64,000 nucleotides of DNA, taken from positions 1,550,001 through 1,614,000 of the forward strand of contig JADJRJ010000028.1 in NCBI GenBank assembly GCA_016712265.1, read 5' to 3'. Positions 25,477-33,597 of this stretch are shown here, one piece after another. The translations under genes and the position numbers were made by a program. The notes under the pieces are model-generated. The model had not been told where the DNA came from. It did not search any database and saw only the letters and a program-made list of their open reading frames with translations. Position 1 is the first letter of the stretch; each line of letters starts with the position of its first letter. This stretch comes from Gemmatimonadota bacterium (GTDB lineage: Bacteria > Gemmatimonadota > Gemmatimonadetes > Gemmatimonadales > Gemmatimonadaceae).

Positions 25477-26852
25477 GCCAGCCCACCACCGGGGGCCCGA
25501 ACGTCCTCGTCGTTGACGACGAAGCCGGCATCCTCGACTCCCTCCGCATCCTGCTCAAGAACGAGGGCTTCACGCCGCACGTGGCCCACGGGGGCCGACA
25601 AGGGCTGGAACAGATCGCCGCCCTGGCGCCGGATGTCGTGCTCAGCGACATCCGCATGCCGTCCGTCGGCGGACTCGAGATCCTCAGCGCTGTCAAGCAG
25701 AAGGATCCGGACACCCCGGTCATCCTCATGACCGCCCAGGCTACCCTGCAGTCGGCGATGCAGGCGGTGAACGAGGGGGCGTACTACTACATCCAGAAGC
25801 CGTTCCGTAATGACGAGCTGCTGGCGATCCTCCGGCGCGCGACCGAACATCGCACGCTGCGCGTTGAGAACAAGACACTCAAGCAGGAGATCCGTCGCCA
25901 GCAACGCAGTGGGCTGCTCCGCCCCGTGGGCAAGTCACGGGCGTGGATGGACGTGCTCAAGCTGGCGGAAACGGTCGCGCCCACCGAATCCACGGTGCTG
26001 ATCACCGGAGAGTCGGGGACGGGCAAGGAAGTCATCGCGCGCTATGTCCACGAACTCTCGCTGCGCACCGAAGGGGCGTTTCACTCCATCAACTGCGGCG
26101 CGTTGCCAGAAAGCCTGCTGGAAAGCGAACTGTTCGGCCATGTGAAGGGGTCGTTCACGGGCGCCCACAAGGACAAGAGTGGTCTCTTCGCCGCAGCGGC
26201 CAAGGGAACCTTTTTCCTCGACGAAATCGGCGAGACCACGGCAGCCACGCAGGTGAAGCTGCTGCGGGTGCTTCAGCATCGCGAGGTGATTCCCGTTGGT
26301 GCCACTGAGGCGCAGCCGATCGACACGCGCTTGCTGGCGGCCACGAACCGTGACTTGGAGGACGAGATCCGTCGGGGCGCGTTCAGACGCGACCTCTACT
26401 ATCGCCTCAACGTCATTGCCATCCACCTGCCGGCGCTGCGCGAGCGGGCGGAGGACATCCCGCTGCTGGCGGATGCGTTCCTGATCAAGCAGGCGACGAC
26501 GCGGGGCGAGGCCCCGAAGACCCTGGCCGAGTCGGCGATCGATGCCCTGGTGCACTACCCATGGCCCGGCAACGTGCGCGAGTTGGAGAATGCGCTGGAG
26601 CGCGCGGTGATCCTCTGCCCGGGCGAGGAGATTGATGCCTCACACCTGCCGGAGAAGTTGACGTCCCGCACACCGGACCGGTTGGTCGAGCAGCGGGAGA
26701 CGCCGAATCCCACCCTCGACGCCATCGAGCGGGCCTACATCATGTGGATCCTGCAGTCGGAGGGCGGGAACAAGACGCGGGCGGCGGAAACGTTAGGCAT
26801 TGATCCGTCGACGTTGCACCGCAAGCTGCAGCGGTTTGGTGGCGAGGGGTGA
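25473..26852 (+). CDS. pilR: Sigma-54-dependent response regulator, PilR-like
   Basis: A 459-residue NtrC-family activator: receiver (phospho-Asp about residue 59 in VVLSDIRMPS, Lys in YIQKPFR), AAA+ domain (Walker A GESGTGKE, the sigma-54 contact loop GHVKGSFTGA, Walker B TFFLDEIGE, R-finger region RRDLYYRLNV) and a Fis-type helix-turn-helix (NKTRAAETLGIDPSTLHRKL). The loop reads GSFTGA rather than the common GAFTGA, a form I associate with PilR proteins. It is coupled to the kinase gene. The likely target is the sigma-54-like promoter of pilA at 32616. Confidence 0.88.
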   Translation: MSQPTTGGPNVLVVDDEAGILDSLRILLKNEGFTPHVAHGGRQGLEQIAALAPDVVLSDIRMPSVGGLEILSAVKQKDPDTPVILMTAQATLQSAMQAVNEGAYYYIQKPFRNDELLAILRRATEHRTLRVENKTLKQEIRRQQRSGLLRPVGKSRAWMDVLKLAETVAPTESTVLITGESGTGKEVIARYVHELSLRTEGAFHSINCGALPESLLESELFGHVKGSFTGAHKDKSGLFAAAAKGTFFLDEIGETTAATQVKLLRVLQHREVIPVGATEAQPIDTRLLAATNRDLEDEIRRGAFRRDLYYRLNVIAIHLPALRERAEDIPLLADAFLIKQATTRGEAPKTLAESAIDALVHYPWPGNVRELENALERAVILCPGEEIDASHLPEKLTSRTPDRLVEQRETPNPTLDAIERAYIMWILQSEGGNKTRAAETLGIDPSTLHRKLQRFGGEG

Positions 26853-26883
26853 GTCGGTGCCGCGTGACCGGTCGTTCGCGACC

Positions 26884-28443
26884 ATGAGGTCCGCCCGCCT
26901 GGAGCGCCTGGCGCCCCTGACGGCGGCCGTGCTGGCCACGGCGGCGGTCGTGTTGGCGATCGAGCCGTGGCCGGTGGGCGTCTTCCAGGACGACGGGATC
27001 TACGTCGTCCTGGCCCGCGCGCTTGCATCGGGGGAGGGGTTTCGGTTCACGCACATGCCCGGGGCGCCGCACGCGACGCACTATCCCCCGGGTTATCCGC
27101 TTTTTCTGGCCGCCCTGTGGAAGGTCGCCCCCTCGTTCCCGGCCAACGTGGCCGTCTTCAAGTTCGCGAATGCGGTGTTGGTCGGCCTCGCGGCCGTCCT
27201 GACCTGGTGGTTCGGCCGACGTCACGCGCAGCTGGGCCCCCTCGGTGCGGGCGCCGCTGCCGTGTTGTTCACCGCCTGCTCCCCAGTGGTGGTCCTCTCG
27301 GTGATGGTGATGTCCGAACCCCTGTTCATGGTGGGGGTGATCGTCGCCCTGGCCGCCGGGGAACGGGCGACGCGTTCCGGTGCGGTGCGCGATGGCGCGG
27401 TCGCCGGTGCCGTTGGCGCGGCCCTGGCCACGGTCCGCACGTTAGGCGTCCTGGTCGTGCCGGCCACGGTGGTGGCATTGCTGCTGCGGCGCCGCTGGCG
27501 CGCCGCGCTGGCCACGCTCGTCGTGGCCGCGTTAGGCCTGCTCCCCTGGCAGCTGTGGGTCGGGGCGCATGCCGCCGAGGTGCCCGCGGTCTTCACCGGG
27601 AAGTATGGCTCGTATGGGGGATGGCTGGGGGACGCAGTGCGCTCCGGTGGCCTGGCTTGGGTGGGCGAGGTCATCCGGTTCAATGCGGGACGGCTCGCCT
27701 TCGAGAGTTGGACCCACACCGGCACCGTGCTCGGTCCCACCTGGCTCAAGGTGATGGCAACGTCCGGGGTGGTCCTCGTCCTGGCCAGCGGGTTTGTGGT
27801 GGCGTGGTCCCGCGTGCGCGTGGTGGCGCTGTTTGCCCTCGCCTACATCGGGATCGTGATGGCCTGGCCTTTCGCGCCCGCGCGCTTCCTGTGGGGCATC
27901 TGGCCGGTGATCGGCTTGCTCTGCGTGCTTGGGGTACGCGGCCTGGCCGGCACTGGCGAGGCCCACCGGCTCTCGCCGCGTCGTTTGTCCGCCGGCTTCG
28001 CCGCCGTCGCCCTGCTGGCCGGGTATGCAAAGTTCAACGTCCAGTCGGCCCAGGAGCGCTGGTGGTCGCAGGTGCAGGGCGGGGTCGCGGAACGCGCGCG
28101 GCCACTCACCGAGTGGGTCCGCACGAATACCGATACCAGCGCGGTCCTCGCCACCGACGACGACCTGCTCGTGCACCTGTACACCGGCCGGCGCACTGTG
28201 CCGAACAACACCTTCACCCCCCAAGAGCACCTGGTGCCCCAGACGCCGGCGCTTGCTGCGCAGGCGCTCCGGGAGATCCTGGCGACCTATGAGGTCGACT
28301 ACGTCCTGTCCGTGAGTGACTACGGGACGTCCGCGGGCCGCGCCCTCTCCACCGGCCCGCAGCCGGTACTGCGCGTAGTGACGCGACTGCCCCGCGGAGT
28401 GGTCTACCAGCCGCTGCCTGACGAGGCGCGCGGCGGGCGATGA
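26884..28443 (+). CDS. GT39-like membrane glycosyltransferase (GT-C fold)
   Basis: A 519-residue polytopic membrane protein. The start of the first periplasmic loop carries the acidic motif VFQDDGIYVVLARALASG, as in GT39/ArnT-type GT-C enzymes that use polyprenyl-phosphate sugars, followed by THYPPGYPLFLAALW. About ten to twelve hydrophobic helices follow and a soluble C-terminal domain from about residue 380 (WSQVQGGVAERARPLTEWV, VLATDDDLLVHLYTGRR). It is a close paralogue of the protein at 29840. ATG 26884 was chosen; a GTG at 26857 would add nine residues. The stop overlaps the next gene (ATGA). Donor and acceptor are not known; see the pilin entry. Confidence 0.8.
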   Translation: MRSARLERLAPLTAAVLATAAVVLAIEPWPVGVFQDDGIYVVLARALASGEGFRFTHMPGAPHATHYPPGYPLFLAALWKVAPSFPANVAVFKFANAVLVGLAAVLTWWFGRRHAQLGPLGAGAAAVLFTACSPVVVLSVMVMSEPLFMVGVIVALAAGERATRSGAVRDGAVAGAVGAALATVRTLGVLVVPATVVALLLRRRWRAALATLVVAALGLLPWQLWVGAHAAEVPAVFTGKYGSYGGWLGDAVRSGGLAWVGEVIRFNAGRLAFESWTHTGTVLGPTWLKVMATSGVVLVLASGFVVAWSRVRVVALFALAYIGIVMAWPFAPARFLWGIWPVIGLLCVLGVRGLAGTGEAHRLSPRRLSAGFAAVALLAGYAKFNVQSAQERWWSQVQGGVAERARPLTEWVRTNTDTSAVLATDDDLLVHLYTGRRTVPNNTFTPQEHLVPQTPALAAQALREILATYEVDYVLSVSDYGTSAGRALSTGPQPVLRVVTRLPRGVVYQPLPDEARGGR

Positions 28444-29843
28444 CCCATCGACCGTGGGTGCCCCCGCTCGTTGCCGCGATGGCGTCGCTCCTGGTGTATG
28501 CCAACGCCGGCGTCAACGGCTTTGTCCTCGATGATCGCGGGATCATCCTGCAGAACACCCTGGTGCAGGAGCCGGGGACGGCCTGGCGCGCCATTCTCTC
28601 GCCGTACTGGCCCGCGGAGGTGGGCGGCGGGCAGTACCGTCCCCTGGGCATCCTCTCCTTTGCCCTCGATCACGCGCTGGCCGGGAACACTGCCACCTGG
28701 TTTCACCTGGTGAACGTGGCCTGGCATGCGGCTGCTGCCGCGCTGCTGGCGCTGCTTGGTGTTCAGCTGGGAGGGGCGGCTCTGGGTACGGTCGCCGGCC
28801 TCCTCTTTGCCGTCCATCCGGTCCACGTGGAGGCGGTCGCCAATGTGGTCGGGCGGCTGGAGCTGATGGCCGCGAGCTTCGGCCTGGCGACGCTCTTGTT
28901 GCATCGACGCCGTTCCGCATGGGCATGGGTCGCCTTCGCGGCGGCCCTCGGCTCCAAGGAGGGCGCGGTGGTTGTTCCTCTCCTGGCGGCGCTCGTCGAT
29001 CGCATCCCGGGCGGGGACACGCGACGTGCGCGACCCCTCTATTGGGGATACGCCGCTGTTGCGGTGGCCTGGGGCACCTTGATGGCGTTCGCCCTGCGCG
29101 ATGCCACCCTCTCGACGAAGAGCGCGGTGTTTGTCGGCTTGCCCGTCGGGGATCGCCTGCTCACGGTCGTGAGCATCGTGCCGCATTACGCGCGGCTCCT
29201 GCTCGTCCCTGCACAGCTCTCGGCGGACTACGAGCCCGGGGTGCTGGAGGCGGCGCGTACGATCACCCCGATGGTCCTGGCCGGTGCCCTCCTGGTTGCC
29301 CTGGCCGGCTGGGGACTGTATCGCGCCTGGCGGCGCGCACCGCTCCTGGCCGTGGCGATCGGGTGGAGCATCGTGGCGATTGGACCCGTGTCGAACGTCG
29401 TGGTCGTGACCGGTGTCGCGCTCGCCGAGCGCACACTCTACCTCGCCAGTGCGGGCGTCGCACTTGGGCTGGCCTGGCTGGCGATGCACCCGGCCACGCC
29501 TGGCGTCGCCTCACGCGTCGTCATCGCGCTGCTCCTGGTGGCCGGTGCCGCACGCACGTGGACCCGCACGCCCACCTGGCGAGACAGTCGCACCTTTGCG
29601 CTGCAATTGCTTGAGGATCACCCGGAGTCCTATCACGGGCACTGGGTGGCCGCCCGCGTCCTGCGCGCCGCCGGGGATATGCCTGCCGCCGCGCGGGAGT
29701 ACATGGTGGCGCACTCCATCTACGCCGGAGATCTCTCCATGTTGCGCGAGGCCACCGAGGTGGCACAGTTGGTCGGCGATGGGGTGGGAGCCACACGGTT
29801 CCGTGCCGCCGCGGATTCCCTCGTCATCGCGAGGGCCCGATGA
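28440..29843 (+). CDS. TMTC-like polytopic membrane protein (GT-C type)
   Basis: A 467-residue membrane protein. The N-terminus has the paired acidic motif in NAGVNGFVLDDRGIILQNTL and YRPLGILSFALDHALAG, and then HPVHVEAVANVVGRLELMA, all hallmarks of the TMTC group (eukaryotic members are O-mannosyltransferases) and of their bacterial relatives. About ten helices follow. The C-terminus is a short TPR-like stretch (YHGHWVAARVLRAAGDMPAAAREYMVAHSIY region). It overlaps both neighbours by ATGA, so it is translated together with the two GT39-like proteins. Confidence 0.78.
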   Translation: MTHRPWVPPLVAAMASLLVYANAGVNGFVLDDRGIILQNTLVQEPGTAWRAILSPYWPAEVGGGQYRPLGILSFALDHALAGNTATWFHLVNVAWHAAAAALLALLGVQLGGAALGTVAGLLFAVHPVHVEAVANVVGRLELMAASFGLATLLLHRRRSAWAWVAFAAALGSKEGAVVVPLLAALVDRIPGGDTRRARPLYWGYAAVAVAWGTLMAFALRDATLSTKSAVFVGLPVGDRLLTVVSIVPHYARLLLVPAQLSADYEPGVLEAARTITPMVLAGALLVALAGWGLYRAWRRAPLLAVAIGWSIVAIGPVSNVVVVTGVALAERTLYLASAGVALGLAWLAMHPATPGVASRVVIALLLVAGAARTWTRTPTWRDSRTFALQLLEDHPESYHGHWVAARVLRAAGDMPAAAREYMVAHSIYAGDLSMLREATEVAQLVGDGVGATRFRAAADSLVIARAR

Positions 29844-31414
29844 CCCACTGGCTCGAGCGCCTGCGCCAGATGCCCGCGCCGCCGGAGCGGATGATCCACG
29901 TCGCGCTGCCGATGGTGGTGGCCCTGGTCGCCATCCTCACGATCACGCCCTGGCCCGTCGGTGCCTTCCAGGACGACGCGATGTACACGGTCCTCGCCAA
30001 GTCGCTGGCCGAGGGGCGCGGGTTCCGCTTCCTCAACCTTCCCGGGGAGCCTAACGCGACGCACTTCCCGCCCGGGTATCCGCTGGTCCTCGCCGTCATC
30101 TGGCGGGTGTGGCCGTCGTTTCCGGACAACATCGTCGCCTTCAAGTTCCTCAACGCCTTCTTCCTGGGGGCGGCTGCGTCCGGCGCCTACGTCTTTGCGC
30201 GGCGTCGGTTCGCCACACCGGTCCTCGGGGCGGTCACGGTCGCCGTGATCGGGACCCTGTCCATCGTGGTGTTGCTGGTGACCGGCGTGGTGATGTCGGA
30301 GCCGATGTTCCTCGCCGTCCTCTTCCCGGCCTTGCTGGCGGCCGAGCGCGCCGTCGAGACGGGGAAGTGGCGGGATGCCCTGGTGGCCGGGCTGTGTCTG
30401 GGCGCCCTGTCGATGGTCCGCACCCTCGGGGTGTTCGCCGTGCCAGCCCTCGGCCTGACCCTGCTGCTCCGGCGACAGCTGCCCGCCGCGGTCGCCGCCG
30501 GCGTGGGGGCCGGCGTCTTCCTGGTCCCCTGGCAGCTGTGGGTCGGGGCGCACCAGGCCGAGATCGCCCCGGTCCTGGTGGGGAAGTTCGGTTCGTACGG
30601 CTCGTGGCTGGTCGACGGGTACCGCGAGGGCGGCGTGGAGTTTGCGAAAGCCGTGCTCGTGAAGAACGTGGAAGGGCTCGTGGGGGTCCTCTCGTACCAC
30701 TTCCTTCCGGTCCTCGCCGTATGGCCGCGCCTGGTGGTCTTCGCCGCCGTCATCGGGTTCGCCCTGCTGGGGACAGGAAGATTCCGTCGCAATGCCCCGG
30801 TCACGCTGGGATTCCTGATCCTGTATACCGTTGTCATCATGCTCTGGCCGTTCGACCCCGTCCGCTTCACCCTCGCCCTATGGCCCCTGTGGCCCCTGTT
30901 GGTGGGATGTGGCGTGCTGGCCGCCTGGACGGCGGCCGGGCGGGCGGCGCGCCCGGCCCGCCTGGCCGGACACGCTGGGATTGCCCTCCTCACGGCTGCG
31001 TTCGTGGGGGGCTCCGTCCAGTACAACTGGACGGGGTACACCCGGAAATGGTGGGTCTCGGCCCAGCGCGACGCCGGAAAGCGCGCCAAGCCGATCGTCG
31101 AATGGGCGGCCCGGTACACCGACTCGACCACCGTCCTGAGCACTGAGGACGACTTGATCGTCTACCTGTATGCCAACCGGAAGAGCGTCCCCACGTCCAC
31201 CTTCCTTCCCAGTCAGCGGGTCCGAAACCTGACGGACCCGGAGGATGTGCAAGTGGTCCGGGATATCTTCACCTCGTACCGACCGTCCTGGTTCCTCATC
31301 GGGTCGCAGCAGGGGTTCCGGACGGCCGGCACGCTCGCGGCCGGTCCCAGCCCCCTCCTGCGTTACGTGGGACGTACCCCGGACGTATTGATTTATCAGC
31401 GCCAGACGCCATGA
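29840..31414 (+). CDS. GT39-like membrane glycosyltransferase, second paralogue
   Basis: A 524-residue polytopic protein closely related to the one at 26884: the acidic loop reads AFQDDAMYTVLAKSLAEGRG, followed by THFPPGYPLVLAVIWRVWPS, and the end domain repeats the same pattern (RDAGKRAKPIVEWAARYT, VLSTEDDLIVYLYANRKSVP). The pair flanks the TMTC-like gene, which suggests a tandem duplication around it or parallel use of two acceptors. It overlaps the GT2 gene by ATGA. Function by family: transfer of a sugar from a polyprenyl-phosphate donor on the periplasmic side. Confidence 0.8.
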   Translation: MTHWLERLRQMPAPPERMIHVALPMVVALVAILTITPWPVGAFQDDAMYTVLAKSLAEGRGFRFLNLPGEPNATHFPPGYPLVLAVIWRVWPSFPDNIVAFKFLNAFFLGAAASGAYVFARRRFATPVLGAVTVAVIGTLSIVVLLVTGVVMSEPMFLAVLFPALLAAERAVETGKWRDALVAGLCLGALSMVRTLGVFAVPALGLTLLLRRQLPAAVAAGVGAGVFLVPWQLWVGAHQAEIAPVLVGKFGSYGSWLVDGYREGGVEFAKAVLVKNVEGLVGVLSYHFLPVLAVWPRLVVFAAVIGFALLGTGRFRRNAPVTLGFLILYTVVIMLWPFDPVRFTLALWPLWPLLVGCGVLAAWTAAGRAARPARLAGHAGIALLTAAFVGGSVQYNWTGYTRKWWVSAQRDAGKRAKPIVEWAARYTDSTTVLSTEDDLIVYLYANRKSVPTSTFLPSQRVRNLTDPEDVQVVRDIFTSYRPSWFLIGSQQGFRTAGTLAAGPSPLLRYVGRTPDVLIYQRQTP

Positions 31415-32190
31415 CCCTTCCCGTGTCCTCACCCAACGTTCTCACCGACGCGCCGACCCCGCGCATGCGCGGTCGCACCCCGATTCCCGCCGACGAGGTC
31501 ATCCTCTCGGTGCTGATCCCGGTGTACAACGAGAAGAACACCATTCGCCTGATCCTGGACCAGGTGCATTCGGTCCCGGTGCGCAAGCAGGTGATCTGCG
31601 TGAACGACTGCTCCACCGACGGGACCGAACAGATCCTCGAGGAACTCAAGGCGGAAGGCCTGATCGACGTCCTGATCCACCAGCAGGTGAATCGCGGGAA
31701 GGGATACGCCATCCGGACGGCGATCGCCGCGAGCACGGGGAACGTGGTGATGGTGCAGGACGCCGACCTGGAGTATGACCCGGCGGACTGGCCCCAGCTT
31801 CTGGAGCCGATCATCGAGGGGAAGGCGGACGCCGTGTTCGGGTCGCGCTTCCTGAGCGGACCGCATCGCGTGCTCTACTTCTGGCACTCGGTCGGGAACA
31901 AGATGCTCACGATGGCGAGCAACATGTTCACCAACCTCAACCTCACCGACATGGAGACCTGCTACAAGGCGATCCGTGGTGAGGTGGCGCGTTCGCTGAC
32001 GCTCACGTCGGACCGCTTCGGCTTTGAGCCCGAGGTGACGGCACGGCTCGCGGCGCGCCGCGTGCGGATCTACGAGGTCCCGATCTCCTACTCCGGCCGA
32101 ACGTACGCCGAGGGGAAGAAGATCAACTGGAAGGATGGCGTGGCCGCCTTCTGGCACATCGTGCGCTTCAACCTGTTCCCGCCTCGCTGA
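31411..32190 (+). CDS. Glycosyltransferase family 2, polyprenyl-phosphate sugar synthase (Dpm1-like)
   Basis: A 259-residue cytoplasmic GT-A enzyme. LSVLIPVYNEKNTIRLIL, VICVNDCSTDGTEQIL, RGKGYAIRTAIAASTGNVVMVQDADLEYDP (the D-x-D) and FGSRFLSG follow the dolichyl-phosphate mannose synthase pattern. It has no C-terminal membrane helices. By family it loads a sugar from a nucleotide donor onto polyprenyl phosphate, which is the donor type used by the GT-C enzymes encoded just upstream. It ends the ATGA-linked chain of four transferases and is followed by a hairpin at 32201. Confidence 0.88.
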   Translation: MTLPVSSPNVLTDAPTPRMRGRTPIPADEVILSVLIPVYNEKNTIRLILDQVHSVPVRKQVICVNDCSTDGTEQILEELKAEGLIDVLIHQQVNRGKGYAIRTAIAASTGNVVMVQDADLEYDPADWPQLLEPIIEGKADAVFGSRFLSGPHRVLYFWHSVGNKMLTMASNMFTNLNLTDMETCYKAIRGEVARSLTLTSDRFGFEPEVTARLAARRVRIYEVPISYSGRTYAEGKKINWKDGVAAFWHIVRFNLFPPR

Positions 32191-32200
32191 TTCGGCATCT

Positions 32201-32240
32201 GCCCCGGACCCGCGAGCGAGAGCACGCGAAGATCCGGGGC
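32201..32240 (+). terminator. Hairpin after the glycosyltransferase operon, possible terminator
   Basis: GCCCCGGA at 32201-32208 pairs with TCCGGGGC at 32233-32240, and the 24-base loop contains a further CGCG/CGCG pairing. There is no T run behind it, so it is either a Rho-independent terminator without a good tail or an mRNA-stabilising structure. It lies 11 bp after the GT2 stop. Confidence 0.4.
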
Positions 32241-32367
32241 CTCGTGTCCGCCGTGGCCTCCAGCGCCCGGGGACAAACCGCCAGCAAGAGCCGCTTCCGT
32301 GGCGATCACGCCGGGAGCTCCCGCTTTACCTAACGCCAAGGTGCACCCCGGATCGTCCCGGGTCCAC

Positions 32368-32383
32368 TGTGATATCCGTCACG
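32368..32383. promoter_or_regulatory. CRP-like inverted repeat upstream of pilA
   Basis: TGTGATATCCGTCACG matches the CRP consensus TGTGA-N6-TCACA at nine of the ten defined positions. It lies about 270 bp upstream of the proposed pilA transcription start, in a 512-bp spacer with no gene. Whether a CRP-type protein uses it is not known. Confidence 0.35.
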
Positions 32384-32545
32384 TGAGGCACCGTTACCTG
32401 ATGTACCGCACAGGCGTCAAATCGGTGCTTGCGGGCCGGGTTTCGGCCGGTGGGTGATCAAGGCAAGGGGGTTGGTCAGAGCTGCGGGGTGGGTTGGGCG
32501 TGTGGCAGACTGCAAGACGGCGCGCAAAAGGAAGGAAGTGTTCGC

Positions 32546-32561
32546 GGACTGCGCGCAGTCC
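32546..32561. promoter_or_regulatory. Perfect 16-bp palindrome, candidate enhancer site for the PilR-like activator
   Basis: GGACTGCGCGCAGTCC is a perfect palindrome. It lies 55 bp upstream of the -24 box at 32616, about 80-95 bp upstream of the predicted start, which is where NtrC-family activators usually bind. A further AGACTGC half site occurs at 32507-32513. Binding by the PilR-like protein is inference from position. Confidence 0.45.
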
Positions 32562-32615
32562 AACCAGTCGCTCAAGTCGTGTAGCAGCAACGAGTTCGGC
32601 GCAGACCCCCGCTTG

Positions 32616-32630
32616 TGGTCCATCACTTGC
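32616..32630 (+). promoter_or_regulatory. Sigma-54-type -24/-12 promoter of pilA
   Basis: TGGTCCATCACTTGC fits the -24/-12 pattern TGGCAC-N5-TTGC in the essential parts: TGG, then TTGC, with exactly ten bases between GG and GC. Transcription would start near 32642, leaving a leader of about 60 bases before the ATG at 32703. PilR controls pilA through sigma-54 in other bacteria, and a PilS/PilR-like pair heads this locus. Confidence 0.6.
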
Positions 32631-32702
32631 CTTGCTTCACCATCGAGACGGACACGACTCCTCGCACCTCTCACTTTCCTCACACGGGCACCCGGAGACA
32701 CC

Positions 32703-33113
32703 ATGCGCAACACGACTCGGAAGGGCTTTACGCTGATCGAACTCCTGATCGTCGTCGTCATCATCGGCATCCTGGCCGCGATCGCGATCCCGAAGTTCGC
32801 CAACACGAAGGAAAAGGCATACCTCGCCTCGATGAAGTCCGACCTCCGCAACATGGCCACCACGGAAGAGTCGTACTTCGCTGACAACCAGGTCTACACC
32901 GCTGGTACCGCGACGAACCTGTCCGGTTCGACCAGCTCGCTCAACGGCTTCGTGCCGTCGGCGGGTGTGTCGGTGACGGCGACGGCGTCGGGCGGCACGG
33001 GCTGGAGCGCGACGACCACGCACAGCGCGACCACCAAGACCTGCGCGATCTTCGTTGGTGTGGCGGCGGTTGCGCCGGCCACGGTTGAAGCTGAGCCGAA
33101 GTGCACGCCGTAA
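32703..33113 (+). CDS. pilA: Type IV major pilin (PilA)
   Basis: A 136-residue prepilin. The leader is short and basic (MRNTTRKG), cleaved after Gly before FTLIELLIVVVIIGILAAIA with the essential Glu at mature position 5. The globular part is unusually rich in serine and threonine (SGSTSS, TATASGGTGWSATTTHSATT) and ends with a two-cysteine loop (TCAIF ... EPKCTP) typical of the pilin D region. A GGAG ribosome site lies five bases before the ATG. The gene has its own sigma-54-like promoter and a strong terminator, so it can be expressed far above the genes around it. The Ser/Thr richness and the transferases upstream suggest O-glycosylation. Confidence 0.93.
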   Translation: MRNTTRKGFTLIELLIVVVIIGILAAIAIPKFANTKEKAYLASMKSDLRNMATTEESYFADNQVYTAGTATNLSGSTSSLNGFVPSAGVSVTATASGGTGWSATTTHSATTKTCAIFVGVAAVAPATVEAEPKCTP

Positions 33114-33141
33114 GCGACTAACCTCGCTCGGCGGTACCCAG

Positions 33142-33180
33142 GGGGCGGCGGTCCACACGGACCGCCGCCCCTCTGGTTTT
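33142..33180 (+). terminator. Strong Rho-independent terminator after pilA
   Basis: GGGGCGGCGGTCC (33142-33154) and GGACCGCCGCCCC (33159-33171) form a perfect 13-bp stem with an ACAC loop, followed by TCTGGTTTT. It lies 28 bp after the pilA stop and should separate pilA from the minor pilin operon. Confidence 0.9.
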
Positions 33181-33252
33181 CCGTGCGTGAAAATGCTGCG
33201 AGTGGCATAACGGGGGTACCGGCCGCCGTCCCGTGCCGGGCAATACTCCGGC

Positions 33253-33597
33253 ATGCGATCGCAGCTCAACACCACCCGGTCGGGGTTCAGCCTCCTCGAG
33301 GTCCTGGTCGCCCTCCTCCTCTTCGGGGCGACCCTGCAGGGGGTCCTGGCCCTCCACCTCGCCAGCGCCCGGGGGACCCACCGCAGCACGAGCCAACGGA
33401 TCCTCGCGGCCCACGCGGCGAGCCTGGCGGACTCGTTAGGTGCGCTGGGCTGTCGCGGCGCGGCCGGCGCGATCTCCCGCGCCGAGGGCGCCATCACCTG
33501 GACGGCGCGCCACCAGCCACCCGGCGCGGTCTATGACCTGGTCGTGTCACCGACCAGCGGGCCCCCGTGGCGCCTCGAGGTCGCGGGACCGTGCTGA
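33253..33597 (+). CDS. Minor pilin / prepilin-like protein (PilV/GspI type)
   Basis: A 114-residue prepilin. After RSQLNTTRSG the N-methylation region is FSLLEVLVALLLFGATLQGV with Glu at mature position 5. The short remainder (to about residue 114) has two cysteines (GCRGAAG, AGPC). Minor pilins of this kind prime pilus assembly. The stop overlaps the start of the next prepilin gene. Expression must come from a promoter between the pilA terminator and 33253, but I see no convincing box there. Confidence 0.82.
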   Translation: MRSQLNTTRSGFSLLEVLVALLLFGATLQGVLALHLASARGTHRSTSQRILAAHAASLADSLGALGCRGAAGAISRAEGAITWTARHQPPGAVYDLVVSPTSGPPWRLEVAGPC

